Origin: Thermoanaerobacter sp.
GTDB lineage: Bacteria; Bacillota; Thermoanaerobacteria; Thermoanaerobacterales; Thermoanaerobacteraceae
NCBI GenBank assembly: GCA_014896455.1
Contig: JADBKJ010000014.1
Span: forward strand, 1-39,575
Direction of reading: 5' to 3'
DNA: 39,575 nucleotides
Part shown: piece after piece, positions 32,349-39,575 of the stretch
How positions within the stretch are numbered: position 1 is the first letter of the stretch
How the letters are laid out: every line of letters begins with the position of its first letter
Notes under the pieces: generated by a model
What the model saw: only the letters and a program-made list of their open reading frames with translations
The model's database searches: none
What the model was told of the DNA's origin: nothing
Position numbers and translations under genes: made by a program

Positions 32349-33483
32349 AATAGTGATATTAGGGATTTTAATTGCTCTCGTGTTGACAGGCTGTTGGGAT
32401 AAAATTGAAATAGAAGATAGGGCTTTTGTGATGGCAATTGGTATAGATTTATCTTCTTCAAATGAAAGATATGTTGTGACTTTTCAATTTCCTAATGCTG
32501 CTCAAATTACAAAAGGTACCAGTGGTGGTGGAGGAGGAAGTGAAAAGCCAAGTTTTGCTGTTTCAGAAGTTGCTGATACGATTTTTTCTGCTTCCCGTCA
32601 TATAAGTACCAGAATTAATAAAGCGCTGTATTTAGGTCATACACAAGCTATTATTTTTGGCAAAGATGTAGTGGAAAACAAGGATAAATTTCAACAAGTT
32701 TTAGATTCTCTTGACAGGAGTTATGAATTGAGTCGTAAAGTTTACCTTCTTGTAACTCCACAAAAAGCTCAGGATATTCTTCTAAAAAAATACGAGATGG
32801 AATCAAATACAGGAGCTTATATTAGAGATATATTCAAACATTACAACTTGACATCAAAATTTCCAACAATTGACTATAATAAAATTACTAAGTCTCTTCA
32901 TGAGACGAAGGGCAACGCGATAATCCCAAAAATAATTGCAGGGAAAGATGAAATTAAAATAGCAGGTTCTGCTATTATCAAAAATTATAAATTAGCAGGT
33001 TGGATGGGAGATGATGAAAACATGGGATATATGTGGCTGACTGGTCTTGTGAAGGGTGGAGATGTTTCTATAAATATGCCAGGAGATGGAGAAGAAATAA
33101 AGGTTCCTTTTAATATTTCAAATGTTATTAGAAGGCGAGATGTTAAAGAAGAAAAGGGGAAAATTATTTATAGAGTTAAACTGGAGGTGGAAGGAGATAT
33201 AACGGAATATACTTTTGAAAAGCATGGAGAAATGATGAAAGGTGACTTGTTAAACGTCATAGAAAGAAAAACTAGTGACGAAATAAAGGAAATGACACAA
33301 AAAGCTATAAATAGATTTCAAAAAGAATTAAAAGTAGACATGCTAGGTATAGGAGATTATATTGAAAAATATCATCCGAGTTTATGGGAAAAGGTGGGGA
33401 AAGATTGGGATAAAATTTTTCCGGAGGTAGAGATAAAAGTAGATGTTACTTCTCATGTCCGAAGGATAGGGCTTTTCAGGTAG
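32332..33483 (+). CDS. gerKC: GerC-family germinant receptor lipoprotein
   Basis: This lipoprotein has 383 residues. The signal peptide KRKLKIVILGILIALVLTGC ends in the lipobox LTGC, and the mature protein starts CWDKIEIEDRAFVMAIGID, the GerC hallmark. The C-terminal Ger(x)C domain ends with GDYIEKYHPSLWEKVGKDWD. ATG 32332 follows AGGTGAT, while the in-frame GTG at 32323 is part of that site. It is the last gene of the receptor operon. No clear terminator follows. Confidence 0.92.
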   Translation: MKRKLKIVILGILIALVLTGCWDKIEIEDRAFVMAIGIDLSSSNERYVVTFQFPNAAQITKGTSGGGGGSEKPSFAVSEVADTIFSASRHISTRINKALYLGHTQAIIFGKDVVENKDKFQQVLDSLDRSYELSRKVYLLVTPQKAQDILLKKYEMESNTGAYIRDIFKHYNLTSKFPTIDYNKITKSLHETKGNAIIPKIIAGKDEIKIAGSAIIKNYKLAGWMGDDENMGYMWLTGLVKGGDVSINMPGDGEEIKVPFNISNVIRRRDVKEEKGKIIYRVKLEVEGDITEYTFEKHGEMMKGDLLNVIERKTSDEIKEMTQKAINRFQKELKVDMLGIGDYIEKYHPSLWEKVGKDWDKIFPEVEIKVDVTSHVRRIGLFR

Positions 33484-33487
33484 AAGA

Positions 33488-33517
33488 GTATATTTTTTAA
33501 TATATTTGGTAATACTT
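33488..33517 (+). promoter_or_regulatory. candidate sigma-F promoter of spoIIR
   Basis: GTATA (33488-33492), 15 bp, then GGTAATACT (33508-33516) fits the sigma-F pattern GTATA-N15/16-GGnnAnAnT. It lies 38 bp before spoIIR, a gene known to be under sigma-F in Bacillus. Confidence 0.6.
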
Positions 33518-33553
33518 TAGTTAAACTAAAGATTTGTGATGGAGGATAAAAGT

Positions 33554-34189
33554 ATGAAAAGGTTAATTTCATTGATGGTATTAGCAATTATTATAGCAGC
33601 AAATTTTTATGGAGCTAAAGCTTCTAATTTGCAAAGAGAAGACCTATCCCGCAAATTAATAAGGTTTCATGTGATTGCCAACAGCGATTCCGAAGAAGAC
33701 CAGGAATTAAAACTTAAGGTTAGAGATGCTATACTTGTTGATTTAACGCCTAAATTTGAAAAAGTAAAAGATGTAAAAGATTCGGAAAGGATTATAAAGC
33801 AAAGTATTGAGGAGATTAAAAAGGTTGCAGAGGAAGTAATTCGTAAAGAAGGTAAGAATTATGATGTGAAAGTTGCCTATGGCACCTTTGATTTTCCTAC
33901 ACGGTATTATGGGGTACTTACTCTTCCTGCGGGAAATTACAACGCGCTTAAAGTAGTTATCGGAAATGGAGAAGGAAAAAATTGGTGGTGTGTAATATTT
34001 CCTCCCCTTTGTTTTATTGATGTTACCCATGGGTTTACAGATACACAAACTGCAGAGGAAGTGGCTAAATATCTTTCTCAAGATGAAATGAAACTTATTG
34101 AGAAAGAAAAACCTAAAGTTAAATTTAAAATAGTTGAAATTATAGATGAATATTACAATAAAGTTAAAGTGGCATGGAAGGCGCCTTAA
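33554..34189 (+). CDS. spoIIR: SpoIIR, intercompartmental signal for sigma-E activation
   Basis: This secreted protein has 211 residues. It is made in the forespore and triggers SpoIIGA to process pro-sigma-E in the mother cell. The signal segment KRLISLMVLAIIIAANFYGA precedes the conserved SRKLIRFHVIANSDSEEDQE, LKLKVRDAIL, FPTRYYGVLTLPAGNYNALK, and GEGKNWWCVIFPPLCFIDV. ATG 33554 lies behind GGAGG at 33541; upstream in-frame codons are not preferred. The stop overlaps a terminator-like hairpin next to repeat copy 3. Confidence 0.95.
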   Translation: MKRLISLMVLAIIIAANFYGAKASNLQREDLSRKLIRFHVIANSDSEEDQELKLKVRDAILVDLTPKFEKVKDVKDSERIIKQSIEEIKKVAEEVIRKEGKNYDVKVAYGTFDFPTRYYGVLTLPAGNYNALKVVIGNGEGKNWWCVIFPPLCFIDVTHGFTDTQTAEEVAKYLSQDEMKLIEKEKPKVKFKIVEIIDEYYNKVKVAWKAP

Positions 34190-34198
34190 AGGGCGCTT
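34178..34198 (+). repeat. hairpin at the left edge of element copy 3
   Basis: AAG and CGCC pair with GGCG and CTT across a one-base bulge (loop TTAAAG), spanning the spoIIR stop codon. The element begins at the base directly after the stem, as at the other two copies. This hairpin is not a duplicate of the right-hand one. Confidence 0.6.
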
Positions 34199-34463
34199 CA
34201 GACTGTAGACAAACTTTCGCAAAGGAGATATTTTGCAATCGGTGCGACTTGTTACAAAGCGGTAACAAAACTTAGCGAGACTGAGGGTGGAGGCAGGGCC
34301 GAAGCCATGGATGGCGAAGGCGGGCACCTGAGGCAAGGAGGCCGATTGTGCCCGGTACCCTGCCGGAGCCCGAAGGTCGAGCTTTAGTTTTGTCGCTTTG
34401 GAACATCGGAGCGACGATGCAAAATATCTCCTTTGAATATTTTTTAACTTTGTCAACAAACTG
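34199..34463 (+). repeat. 265-bp palindromic interspersed element, copy 3
   Basis: Same ends, orientation and internal inverted repeats as copies 1 and 2, but the most diverged. In the innermost stem GACA/TGTC becomes GGCA/GGCC, in which an A-T pair is replaced by G-C, a compensatory change, while the outer stems GGCAGGG/CCCTGCC and CGGGCAC/GTGCCCG are kept. This supports selection on, or copying of, a folded form. Confidence 0.88.
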
Positions 34464-34464
34464 C

Positions 34465-34490
34465 GAGAGTATTTCGTATACTCTCTTTTA
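34465..34490 (+). terminator. terminator at the right edge of element copy 3
   Basis: GAGAGTAT-TTCGT-ATACTCTC, a perfect 8-bp stem, followed by TTTTATTATT. It ends the spoIIR transcript. Confidence 0.85.
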
Positions 34491-34567
34491 TTATTGTATA
34501 TTTTGTGATAGAATTAACTTAAACATACCACATATATTTACAAACACCAAAGAAAAGGAGGTTTAAA

Positions 34568-35278
34568 ATGAAAATAGATTTTATTCTCCGCATAAAGATT
34601 ATAATAACAGTTTTGGCTGTTTTTATAACAGCAGTTTTTGAGTATGCGGCTTATGATTTGACCAAAACAGCTATGTCTAACCTTTATTGGGGAAATACAG
34701 GTAGTGATGTTGCAAAAGTGCAAGCACGGCTTAAAGACTGGGGATATTATACGGGAGATGTAGATGGGTTTTTTGGGGTTAGAACGTGGCTGGCAGTTCG
34801 GAAATTTCAAGCATATAATGGACTCAGAGTTACTGGAATTGTAGATGAGGATACAAAAGTAGCTTTAGGTTTCACAACGACTGCTCAAGATTTAGCGGCT
34901 TATCAGGCTTCTTCTTCTGTCACCACAAATGACGATGTCTATCTTTTGGCAATGCTTATAAATGGAGAAGCCAGAGGGGAACCTTACATTGGAAAAGTTG
35001 CAGTTGGAGCTGTGGTGATGAATAGAGTTAGAGACCCGAGGTTTCCTAAAACTATTGCCGGTGTTATATTTCAACCAGGGGCTTTTTCTGCTGTAGAAGA
35101 TGGTCAAATGTGGTTACCTCCTACGAACGACAGCATAAGGGCGGCAAGAGATGCAATTGCTGGATGGGACCCTACTGGTGGTGCTTTGTATTATTACAAT
35201 GCCATGAGGGTGACAAATTACTGGATATTTAACAGGCCAATTATAACCCAAATAGGCAGCCATATCTTTGCAAGGTGA
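34568..35278 (+). CDS. sleB: SleB, spore cortex-lytic enzyme
   Basis: The protein has 236 residues and degrades spore cortex peptidoglycan at muramic-delta-lactam sites during germination. The N-terminal hydrophobic signal/anchor (about 8-28) is followed by a peptidoglycan-binding domain (about 42-102: GSDVAKVQARLKDWGYYTGD, VRKFQAYNGL). The hydrolase_2/SleB catalytic domain has INGEARGEP with the likely catalytic Glu134, VVMNRVRDPRFP and LYYYNA. AAAAGGAGG precedes ATG 34568. It is paired with ypeB 9 bp downstream. Confidence 0.95.
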   Translation: MKIDFILRIKIIITVLAVFITAVFEYAAYDLTKTAMSNLYWGNTGSDVAKVQARLKDWGYYTGDVDGFFGVRTWLAVRKFQAYNGLRVTGIVDEDTKVALGFTTTAQDLAAYQASSSVTTNDDVYLLAMLINGEARGEPYIGKVAVGAVVMNRVRDPRFPKTIAGVIFQPGAFSAVEDGQMWLPPTNDSIRAARDAIAGWDPTGGALYYYNAMRVTNYWIFNRPIITQIGSHIFAR

Positions 35279-35287
35279 GGTGAAAAA

Positions 35288-36622
35288 ATGTTAAAACGAG
35301 GCTTGACGGCTTTTGCTTTAATTTTAATATTAATCCTCGGAGCATGGGGATATAGACAATATATTGAAAAAATTTCTTATCACAGGTATTTGCAAGCACA
35401 ATATGATAGGTCTTTTTATCAATTGGTGTCTAACGTAGAGAACATCGAAACTTCTATGGGAAAACTAATGGTAGCTTCTTCAGATAAAACCACTATTCCT
35501 ATTTTAGATGAAATATGGAGGGAAGCTTTTTCAGGGCAAGAGCACTTAAATCAACTTCCTATAGGGCAGCCTGAAATAGATAATACTTCAAAGTTTTTGA
35601 CACAAATTGGCGATTACGCTTACAGTCTTACAAAAAAAGTTGCTTCAGGGCAAAAATTATCACAACAAGATTTAGCAACCCTTACGAAATTACAGAATTA
35701 TGCGGTATTTTTAGGTAAAAACTTACAAGACTTAAGAAAAAAAATTCAAGGTGGATATGAACTTGGAAACTTACGTCAAAAAGGTACACAAAAAATGGGT
35801 GAGATTGATAGTAAAATTTTAAATGTAAAAATGAGTAGTGTCAATCAGACTATGACAAATTACCCTACTTTGATATATGACGGCCCTTTTTCTGAAAGTT
35901 TAGCAAAAACTACACCTAAAGGCTTAGTTGGGAAAGAAGTTTCTTACGATAGAGCTTTACAAATAGCAAAAGATTTTTATGGAAAGCCTGTAGAATCACA
36001 AAAAAAGTATAGTCCTAACAATGGAAAAATAAAAGCTTATGGGATAGAATTAAAATCTCCAGGTAAATTACCTGTTTATATAAATGTCAGTCAAAAAGGT
36101 GGATATGTTGTATGGATGATGGACCAGAGAAGTGTGAATAAAATAAATATTTCTCAATCACAAGCTTTGCAGTATGCTAAAAAATTTTTAGAAAAACACG
36201 GTTTCAAAAACGTGGAAAGTACTTATTCTATGAAGGCGGATGGTAGTGTACAGTTTAATTTTGTTCCTATACAAGATGAGGTATATTTGTATCCGGACAT
36301 TGTCAAGGTGAAAGTGGCGCTTGACAATGGTGACATAATCGGATTTGACGCTACAGCTTACTACATGAATCATACGGAGAGAAAATTAGAAAAGCCAAAA
36401 CTTACGGGAAAAGAAGCGGAGCAAAAAGTAAATAAAAACTTAAAAATAGAAGGAACAAAATTAACACTCATTCCTTTGGAGGGCGGAAAAGAAGTATTGG
36501 CTTACGAATTTAAAGGAACTTACAAAGGAGATACTTTTTACGTATATATAAATGCATTAAATGGAAATGAAGAAAAAATTTTAAAGGTTATAAAAACAGA
36601 ACATGGAGATTTGACCATGTAG
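35288..36622 (+). CDS. ypeB: YpeB, SleB-stabilising germination protein
   Basis: This protein of 444 residues is needed for SleB stability in spores. It has an N-terminal transmembrane segment (about 6-24) and a helical region with [10 protein letters not shown] and [15 protein letters not shown]. Three PepSY-like modules follow, for example [34 protein letters not shown] and [12 protein letters not shown]. It is located directly behind sleB with AGGTGAAAAA as ribosome site. A 6-bp hairpin overlaps its end but lacks a T run, so transcription may continue toward the SASP gene. Confidence 0.94.
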   Translation: MLKRGLTAFALILILILGAWGYRQYIEKISYHRYLQAQYDRSFYQLVSNVENIETSMGKLMVASSDKTTIPILDEIWREAFSGQEHLNQLPIGQPEIDNTSKFLTQIGDYAYSLTKKVASGQKLSQQDLATLTKLQNYAVFLGKNLQDLRKKIQGGYELGNLRQKGTQKMGEIDSKILNVKMSSVNQTMTNYPTLIYDGPFSESLAKTTPKGLVGKEVSYDRALQIAKDFYGKPVESQKKYSPNNGKIKAYGIELKSPGKLPVYINVSQKGGYVVWMMDQRSVNKINISQSQALQYAKKFLEKHGFKNVESTYSMKADGSVQFNFVPIQDEVYLYPDIVKVKVALDNGDIIGFDATAYYMNHTERKLEKPKLTGKEAEQKVNKNLKIEGTKLTLIPLEGGKEVLAYEFKGTYKGDTFYVYINALNGNEEKILKVIKTEHGDLTM

Positions 36623-36628
36623 TCCATA

Positions 36629-36657
36629 ACATAAAAGTGCTTTTAAAGTGCAAAATA
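36629..36657 (+). promoter_or_regulatory. candidate sigma-G promoter of the SASP gene
   Basis: ACATA (36629-36633), 17 bp, then CAAAATA (36651-36657) resembles the forespore pattern GnATA-N17-CAnnnTA, with one mismatch in the -35. It is 30 bp ahead of a SASP gene, a class normally under sigma-G. Confidence 0.4.
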
Positions 36658-36687
36658 AGTGTAGGGCAAAAGAAGGAGGGAATAAAA

Positions 36688-36885
36688 ATGGGTAGACGCA
36701 GAGGCTTAATGTCTGACCAACTTAAATATGAGTTGGCTAAAGAACTCGGCGTTTACGACACAGTAATGAAGGAAGGTTGGGGAAGTGTTTCTTCTAGAAA
36801 TTGCGGTAATCTTGTAAAACTTGCAATCGAAAAAGCAGAAAAAATGCTTGTAGAAAATTATAACAACGGAAATACCACCTTCTAA
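36688..36885 (+). CDS. alpha/beta-type small acid-soluble spore protein
   Basis: The protein has 65 residues from ATG 36688, behind GAAGGAGGGAAT. SASPs coat and protect spore DNA. Conserved SASP segments are [20 protein letters not shown] (containing the germination-protease recognition region) and [18 protein letters not shown]. The start MGRRRG is basic, as in clostridial SspF-like proteins. It is monocistronic, with its own candidate sigma-G promoter and a terminator. Confidence 0.93.
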   Translation: MGRRRGLMSDQLKYELAKELGVYDTVMKEGWGSVSSRNCGNLVKLAIEKAEKMLVENYNNGNTTF

Positions 36886-36894
36886 ATGCCCACC

Positions 36895-36932
36895 AAGCCG
36901 GGGAAGAAAAACTTGTTCTTTCCCGGCTTTAA
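36895..36932 (+). terminator. terminator after the SASP gene
   Basis: AAGCCGGGGAAGAA pairs with TTCTTTCCCGGCTT (14 bp, one wobble). The T tract is poor, but the stem is strong. Confidence 0.75.
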
Positions 36933-36954
36933 AATTTATAAAATAAAATTTTTC

Positions 36955-36983
36955 TTGAATACATATTCTTAAAAGAGTAGAAT
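36955..36983 (+). promoter_or_regulatory. promoter of ddl
   Basis: TTGAAT (36955-36960) and TAGAAT (36978-36983) are 17 bp apart, 37 bp ahead of ddl. Confidence 0.55.
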
Positions 36984-37020
36984 AAAGATAATGTAAGAAA
37001 AATTAGTGGAGTGTGAGAGA

Positions 37021-38100
37021 ATGGCGAAGAAGAAATTAGCTGTTTTATTTGGTGGACAATCGGGAGAACATGAAGTTTCTTTAATGTCTGCAAAGTCTAT
37101 AATAAACAACCTTGATAAAGATAAATATGAGATTTACATGATAGGTATTACAAAAAAAGGAGAATGGTATTTATATAAAGGAGATGTAGAAAAAATAGAA
37201 ACCGGAGAATGGGAAAAAGAAGGAATTCCTGCAACTATGGGAGCTTCTACGAAGTATAGAGGAATAATAACTTTCGAAGACGAAAAAAATGGTTTTTATC
37301 CTATAGATGTGGTATTTCCTGTTTTGCATGGACCTAATGGAGAAGATGGGACTATACAAGGGCTTTTAGAATTATTAGATATACCTTATGTAGGAGCTAA
37401 TGTGCTTTCTTCTGCTTTATGCATGGATAAAGTTTTTACAAAAAGGATTTTTAAGGAAGCGGGGCTACCTACACCTGATTTTGTAGTAGTATATAGAAAA
37501 GAGATTGAAGACTTAGAAGCTATAAAGAAAAAAGTTGAACATTTGGGATATCCATGCTTTGTAAAACCTGCTAATTTAGGCTCTAGTGTTGGTATTACCA
37601 AAGTCCACAATGAGGAAGAACTTCCTGGGGCCTTGAAATTAGCTGCAAAATATGATAGAAAATTGTTGATAGAAAAAGGAATAGATGCTAGGGAAATTGA
37701 ATGTTCTGTGCTAGGTAACGAAAATCCGCAAGCCTCTATTGCAGGAGAAATTGTTCCTTCTAATGAATTCTATGATTATAATGCTAAATATTTTGATGGG
37801 GGTAAATCTCTTCTCTTAATACCTGCACCACTTCCAGATGAAAAAATGGAAGAGGTAAGACAATTGGCTATAAAAGCATATAAGGCGTTGGATTTGAGAG
37901 GTATGGCGAGAGTAGACTTTTTAATGGATAGAAATACAGGGACTCTTTATTTGAATGAAGTTAATACCATTCCCGGCTTTACAAAAATAAGCATGTATCC
38001 TAAACTGTGGGAAGTAAGTGAAAAGCCGTATTCAATATTATTGGACGAACTTATAAACTTAGCGATAGAGAGCTATAATGAAAAATGTAGGGAATGGTGA
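37021..38100 (+). CDS. ddl: D-alanine--D-alanine ligase
   Basis: This ATP-grasp enzyme of 359 residues makes the D-Ala-D-Ala dipeptide of peptidoglycan. Motifs are LFGGQSGEHEVSLMSAKSI, PVLHGPNGEDGTIQGLLELL, VKPANLGSSVGI, the omega-loop FYDYNAKYFDGGKS and the metal site YLNEVNTIPGFT. The frame opens at GTG 37006; ATG 37021, seven bases after GGAGTG, is preferred because it gives the normal start MAKKKLAVLFGG. Confidence 0.96.
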   Translation: MAKKKLAVLFGGQSGEHEVSLMSAKSIINNLDKDKYEIYMIGITKKGEWYLYKGDVEKIETGEWEKEGIPATMGASTKYRGIITFEDEKNGFYPIDVVFPVLHGPNGEDGTIQGLLELLDIPYVGANVLSSALCMDKVFTKRIFKEAGLPTPDFVVVYRKEIEDLEAIKKKVEHLGYPCFVKPANLGSSVGITKVHNEEELPGALKLAAKYDRKLLIEKGIDAREIECSVLGNENPQASIAGEIVPSNEFYDYNAKYFDGGKSLLLIPAPLPDEKMEEVRQLAIKAYKALDLRGMARVDFLMDRNTGTLYLNEVNTIPGFTKISMYPKLWEVSEKPYSILLDELINLAIESYNEKCREW

Positions 38101-38127
38101 GGAATAAGTGAAGAAGGGGAGAGGCAA

Positions 38128-38550
38128 TTGAAAAAAGCGATTATATCTGTAAAAGGTACTCAAAAAAACGATCAAAATGAATCTGATACAATAGAACTTA
38201 TTACAGAGGGTAGTTTCTATATTAAAGGCAATACCTTTTATGTAGTATATGAAGAAAGTGAACTATCAGGAATGGATGGAACTACTACTACTTTAAAAAT
38301 TACAGAAGACAAAGTCACATTATTGCGGTTTGGCACTAACAAATCGAAAATGGTTTTTGAGAAAAACAAAAGATACGAATCGGATTATGATACTCCTTAT
38401 GGGAAAATTCCTTTAGGAATACTGCCAACAGATGTAAAAGTGGCTATGTTGGAAGCTGGCGGTGAGATTACTATAAAATATGCTCTTGACCTTAATAACA
38501 AGACTGTGAGCAATAATGAACTATACTTAAAAGTGTGGGAGGTAAACTGA
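38128..38550 (+). CDS. DUF1934 (YwiB-like) beta-barrel protein
   Basis: The protein has 140 residues from TTG 38128 behind GGGGAGAGG. It is rich in beta-strands, with YVVYEESELSGMDGTTTTLK and YDTPYGKIPLGI, typical of the DUF1934 calycin-like family. Function is unknown. In Bacillus the family member ywiB lies next to argS, and here argS also follows with only one base between. It is probably cotranscribed with ddl and argS. Confidence 0.82.
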   Translation: MKKAIISVKGTQKNDQNESDTIELITEGSFYIKGNTFYVVYEESELSGMDGTTTTLKITEDKVTLLRFGTNKSKMVFEKNKRYESDYDTPYGKIPLGILPTDVKVAMLEAGGEITIKYALDLNNKTVSNNELYLKVWEVN

Positions 38551-38551
38551 T

Positions 38552-39575
38552 TTGGAGAATATTATACAAAAAGTAAAAGATGAAATAAAAGACATGGTGA
38601 CTACCGCTATAGAGAATTCTCTAAAAGAAGGTTTGATGAATATAGAGGTTATACCAGAGATAGAAATAGAGGAGCCAAAAGAAAAACAACATGGTGACCT
38701 TGCAATAAACACAGCAATGGTAATGGCAAAGCAGGCTAAAATGCCCCCTAAGAAAATTGCGGAAATCATTGTTTCAAAAATGGACCCTTCAAATACTTTT
38801 ATAGAAGGGATTGAAATCGCAGGACCTGGCTTTATCAATTTCTTTTTGAAGGATAAATTTTTGGAAGAAGCTTTAAAGCTTGTTTATGAACGAGGGAAAG
38901 ATTATGGACGAGTAAGCATTGGGAATGGCAAGAAAGTACAAGTGGAATTTGTATCGGCAAATCCGACGGGGCCTATGCATATGGGAAATGCAAGAGGTGG
39001 TGCTTTGGGAGATGCCTTGGCGTCAGTACTTGACTATGCAGGATACGATGTTACAAGGGAATTTTATATAAACGACGCAGGAAATCAGATAGAGAAGTTT
39101 GGATATTCACTTGAGGCGAGATACTTGCAATTATTGGGCATACCGGCTGAAGTGCCAGAAGGAGGTTACCACGGAGAGGACATAGTAGATAGGGCGAGAG
39201 AGTTTTTAGAAATATACGGAGATAAATATAAAGATGTGCCATCAGAAGAGAGAAGAAAGGCACTCATAGAATATGGACTTAAGAAGAATTTAGAAAAAAT
39301 AAAAGAGGATTTAGCTCTTTACGGTATAGAATATGACGTGTGGTTTTCTGAGCAATCTCTTTATGACAGCGGAGAAGTGTATAAAGTAATTGAAGAGCTT
39401 AAGCAAAAAGGGTATACTTACGAAAAAGACGGGGCTTTGTGGTTTAAAATGACATTATTTGGCGCTGAGAAAGATGACGTTTTAGTAAGGTCAAATGGAA
39501 TCCCCACGTATCTTGCCTCCGACATAGCTTATCACAAAAACAAGTTTGTGAAGCGCGGATTTGACTGGGTGATAA
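38552..39575 (+). CDS. argS: arginyl-tRNA synthetase (5' part, runs off the window)
   Basis: The first ~341 residues of a class I synthetase that charges tRNA-Arg. Start is TTG 38552 behind GGGAGGT. The N-terminal additional domain reads LENIIQKVKDEIKDMVTTAI ... KEKQHGDLAINTAM. The class I HIGH motif appears as HMGN in FVSANPTGPMHMGNARGGAL. FYINDAGNQIEKFG and RSNGIPTYLASDIAYHKNKF are typical of ArgS. The KMSK region and C-terminal anticodon-binding domain lie beyond the right end. Confidence 0.95.
   Translation, partial: MENIIQKVKDEIKDMVTTAIENSLKEGLMNIEVIPEIEIEEPKEKQHGDLAINTAMVMAKQAKMPPKKIAEIIVSKMDPSNTFIEGIEIAGPGFINFFLKDKFLEEALKLVYERGKDYGRVSIGNGKKVQVEFVSANPTGPMHMGNARGGALGDALASVLDYAGYDVTREFYINDAGNQIEKFGYSLEARYLQLLGIPAEVPEGGYHGEDIVDRAREFLEIYGDKYKDVPSEERRKALIEYGLKKNLEKIKEDLALYGIEYDVWFSEQSLYDSGEVYKVIEELKQKGYTYEKDGALWFKMTLFGAEKDDVLVRSNGIPTYLASDIAYHKNKFVKRGFDWVI

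Noticed and set aside
26448..34490. CRISPR array
   Set aside because: The three repeats are 263-265 bp long and kilobases apart with genes between them. There is no short-repeat/spacer periodicity anywhere in the window.
34496..34530. sigma-G promoter for sleB
   Set aside because: GTATA and CATACCA are both present, but the spacing (23 bp) is wrong and other pairings are poor.
36601..36620. Terminator after ypeB
   Set aside because: ACATGG/CCATGT forms a 6-bp stem, but no T run follows.

Overview
The window is an ordinary core-chromosome stretch of a low-GC, endospore-forming, probably thermophilic clostridial-type firmicute. A Thermoanaerobacter/Caldanaerobacter-like organism fits best, by inference from protein flavour, AT-rich coding with many AGA/AGG/ATA codons, and gene order. 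Most genes are on the + strand. The minus-strand genes are a VapBC-like pair, an hsp20 gene and murC.

Layout. (1) 1-3.7 kb: a fructose operon, fruR-fruK-PTS IIA-PTS IIBC, with a near-consensus promoter and a terminator. (2) 3.7-8.2 kb: an accessory pocket with a PIN/VapB toxin-antitoxin pair, an Hsp20 chaperone, a CPBP membrane protease, a LacI-family regulator with its own operator, and an MNT-HEPN pair. (3) 8.2-13.4 kb: murC, then purR-spoVG-glmU-prs in the Bacillus-like order. (4) 13.5-17.3 kb: a two-component system and the HtrA protease. (5) 17.3-27.7 kb: pth, a PrsW-like mini membrane protein, mfd, a PrsA/PpiC foldase, spoVT, yabG, veg, a SipL-like LysM spore protein and ispE. This resembles the B. 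subtilis ispE/purR/spoVG/glmU/prs/pth/mfd/spoVT neighbourhood, rearranged. (6) 27.7-38.5 kb: a GntR regulator, a MobA-like nucleotidyltransferase, the gerKABC germinant receptor, spoIIR, sleB-ypeB, an alpha/beta SASP, ddl and a DUF1934 gene. argS runs off the right end.

Two signals stand out. First, a 263-265 bp imperfect palindromic, highly foldable element occurs three times (26464, 29106, 34199). Each copy is in the same orientation and sits exactly between two hairpins downstream of a gene. In two copies the flanking hairpins are duplicates of one another (16 bp exact; 23 bp with one mismatch). This suggests a non-autonomous mobile element, or structured RNA, that targets transcription terminators and duplicates the whole terminator stem. 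Second, the region between the histidine kinase and htrA holds two promoters of identical design: three TTnAnA-like half-sites at 11-bp pitch, 9 nt, then TATAAT. The first appears to drive an undescribed ~75-nt two-hairpin RNA with a CCTCCC linker complementary to Shine-Dalgarno sequences. The second drives htrA. Together they suggest that the two-component system controls a small RNA and a surface protease.

Sporulation-stage promoters can be proposed by eye for spoVG (sigma-H), spoIIR (sigma-F), spoVT and the SASP gene (sigma-G) and yabG (sigma-K/E). The tandem promoters of veg are close to perfect sigma-A consensus. A small membrane-protein gene ahead of gerKA carries an apparent +1 frameshift in an A run.
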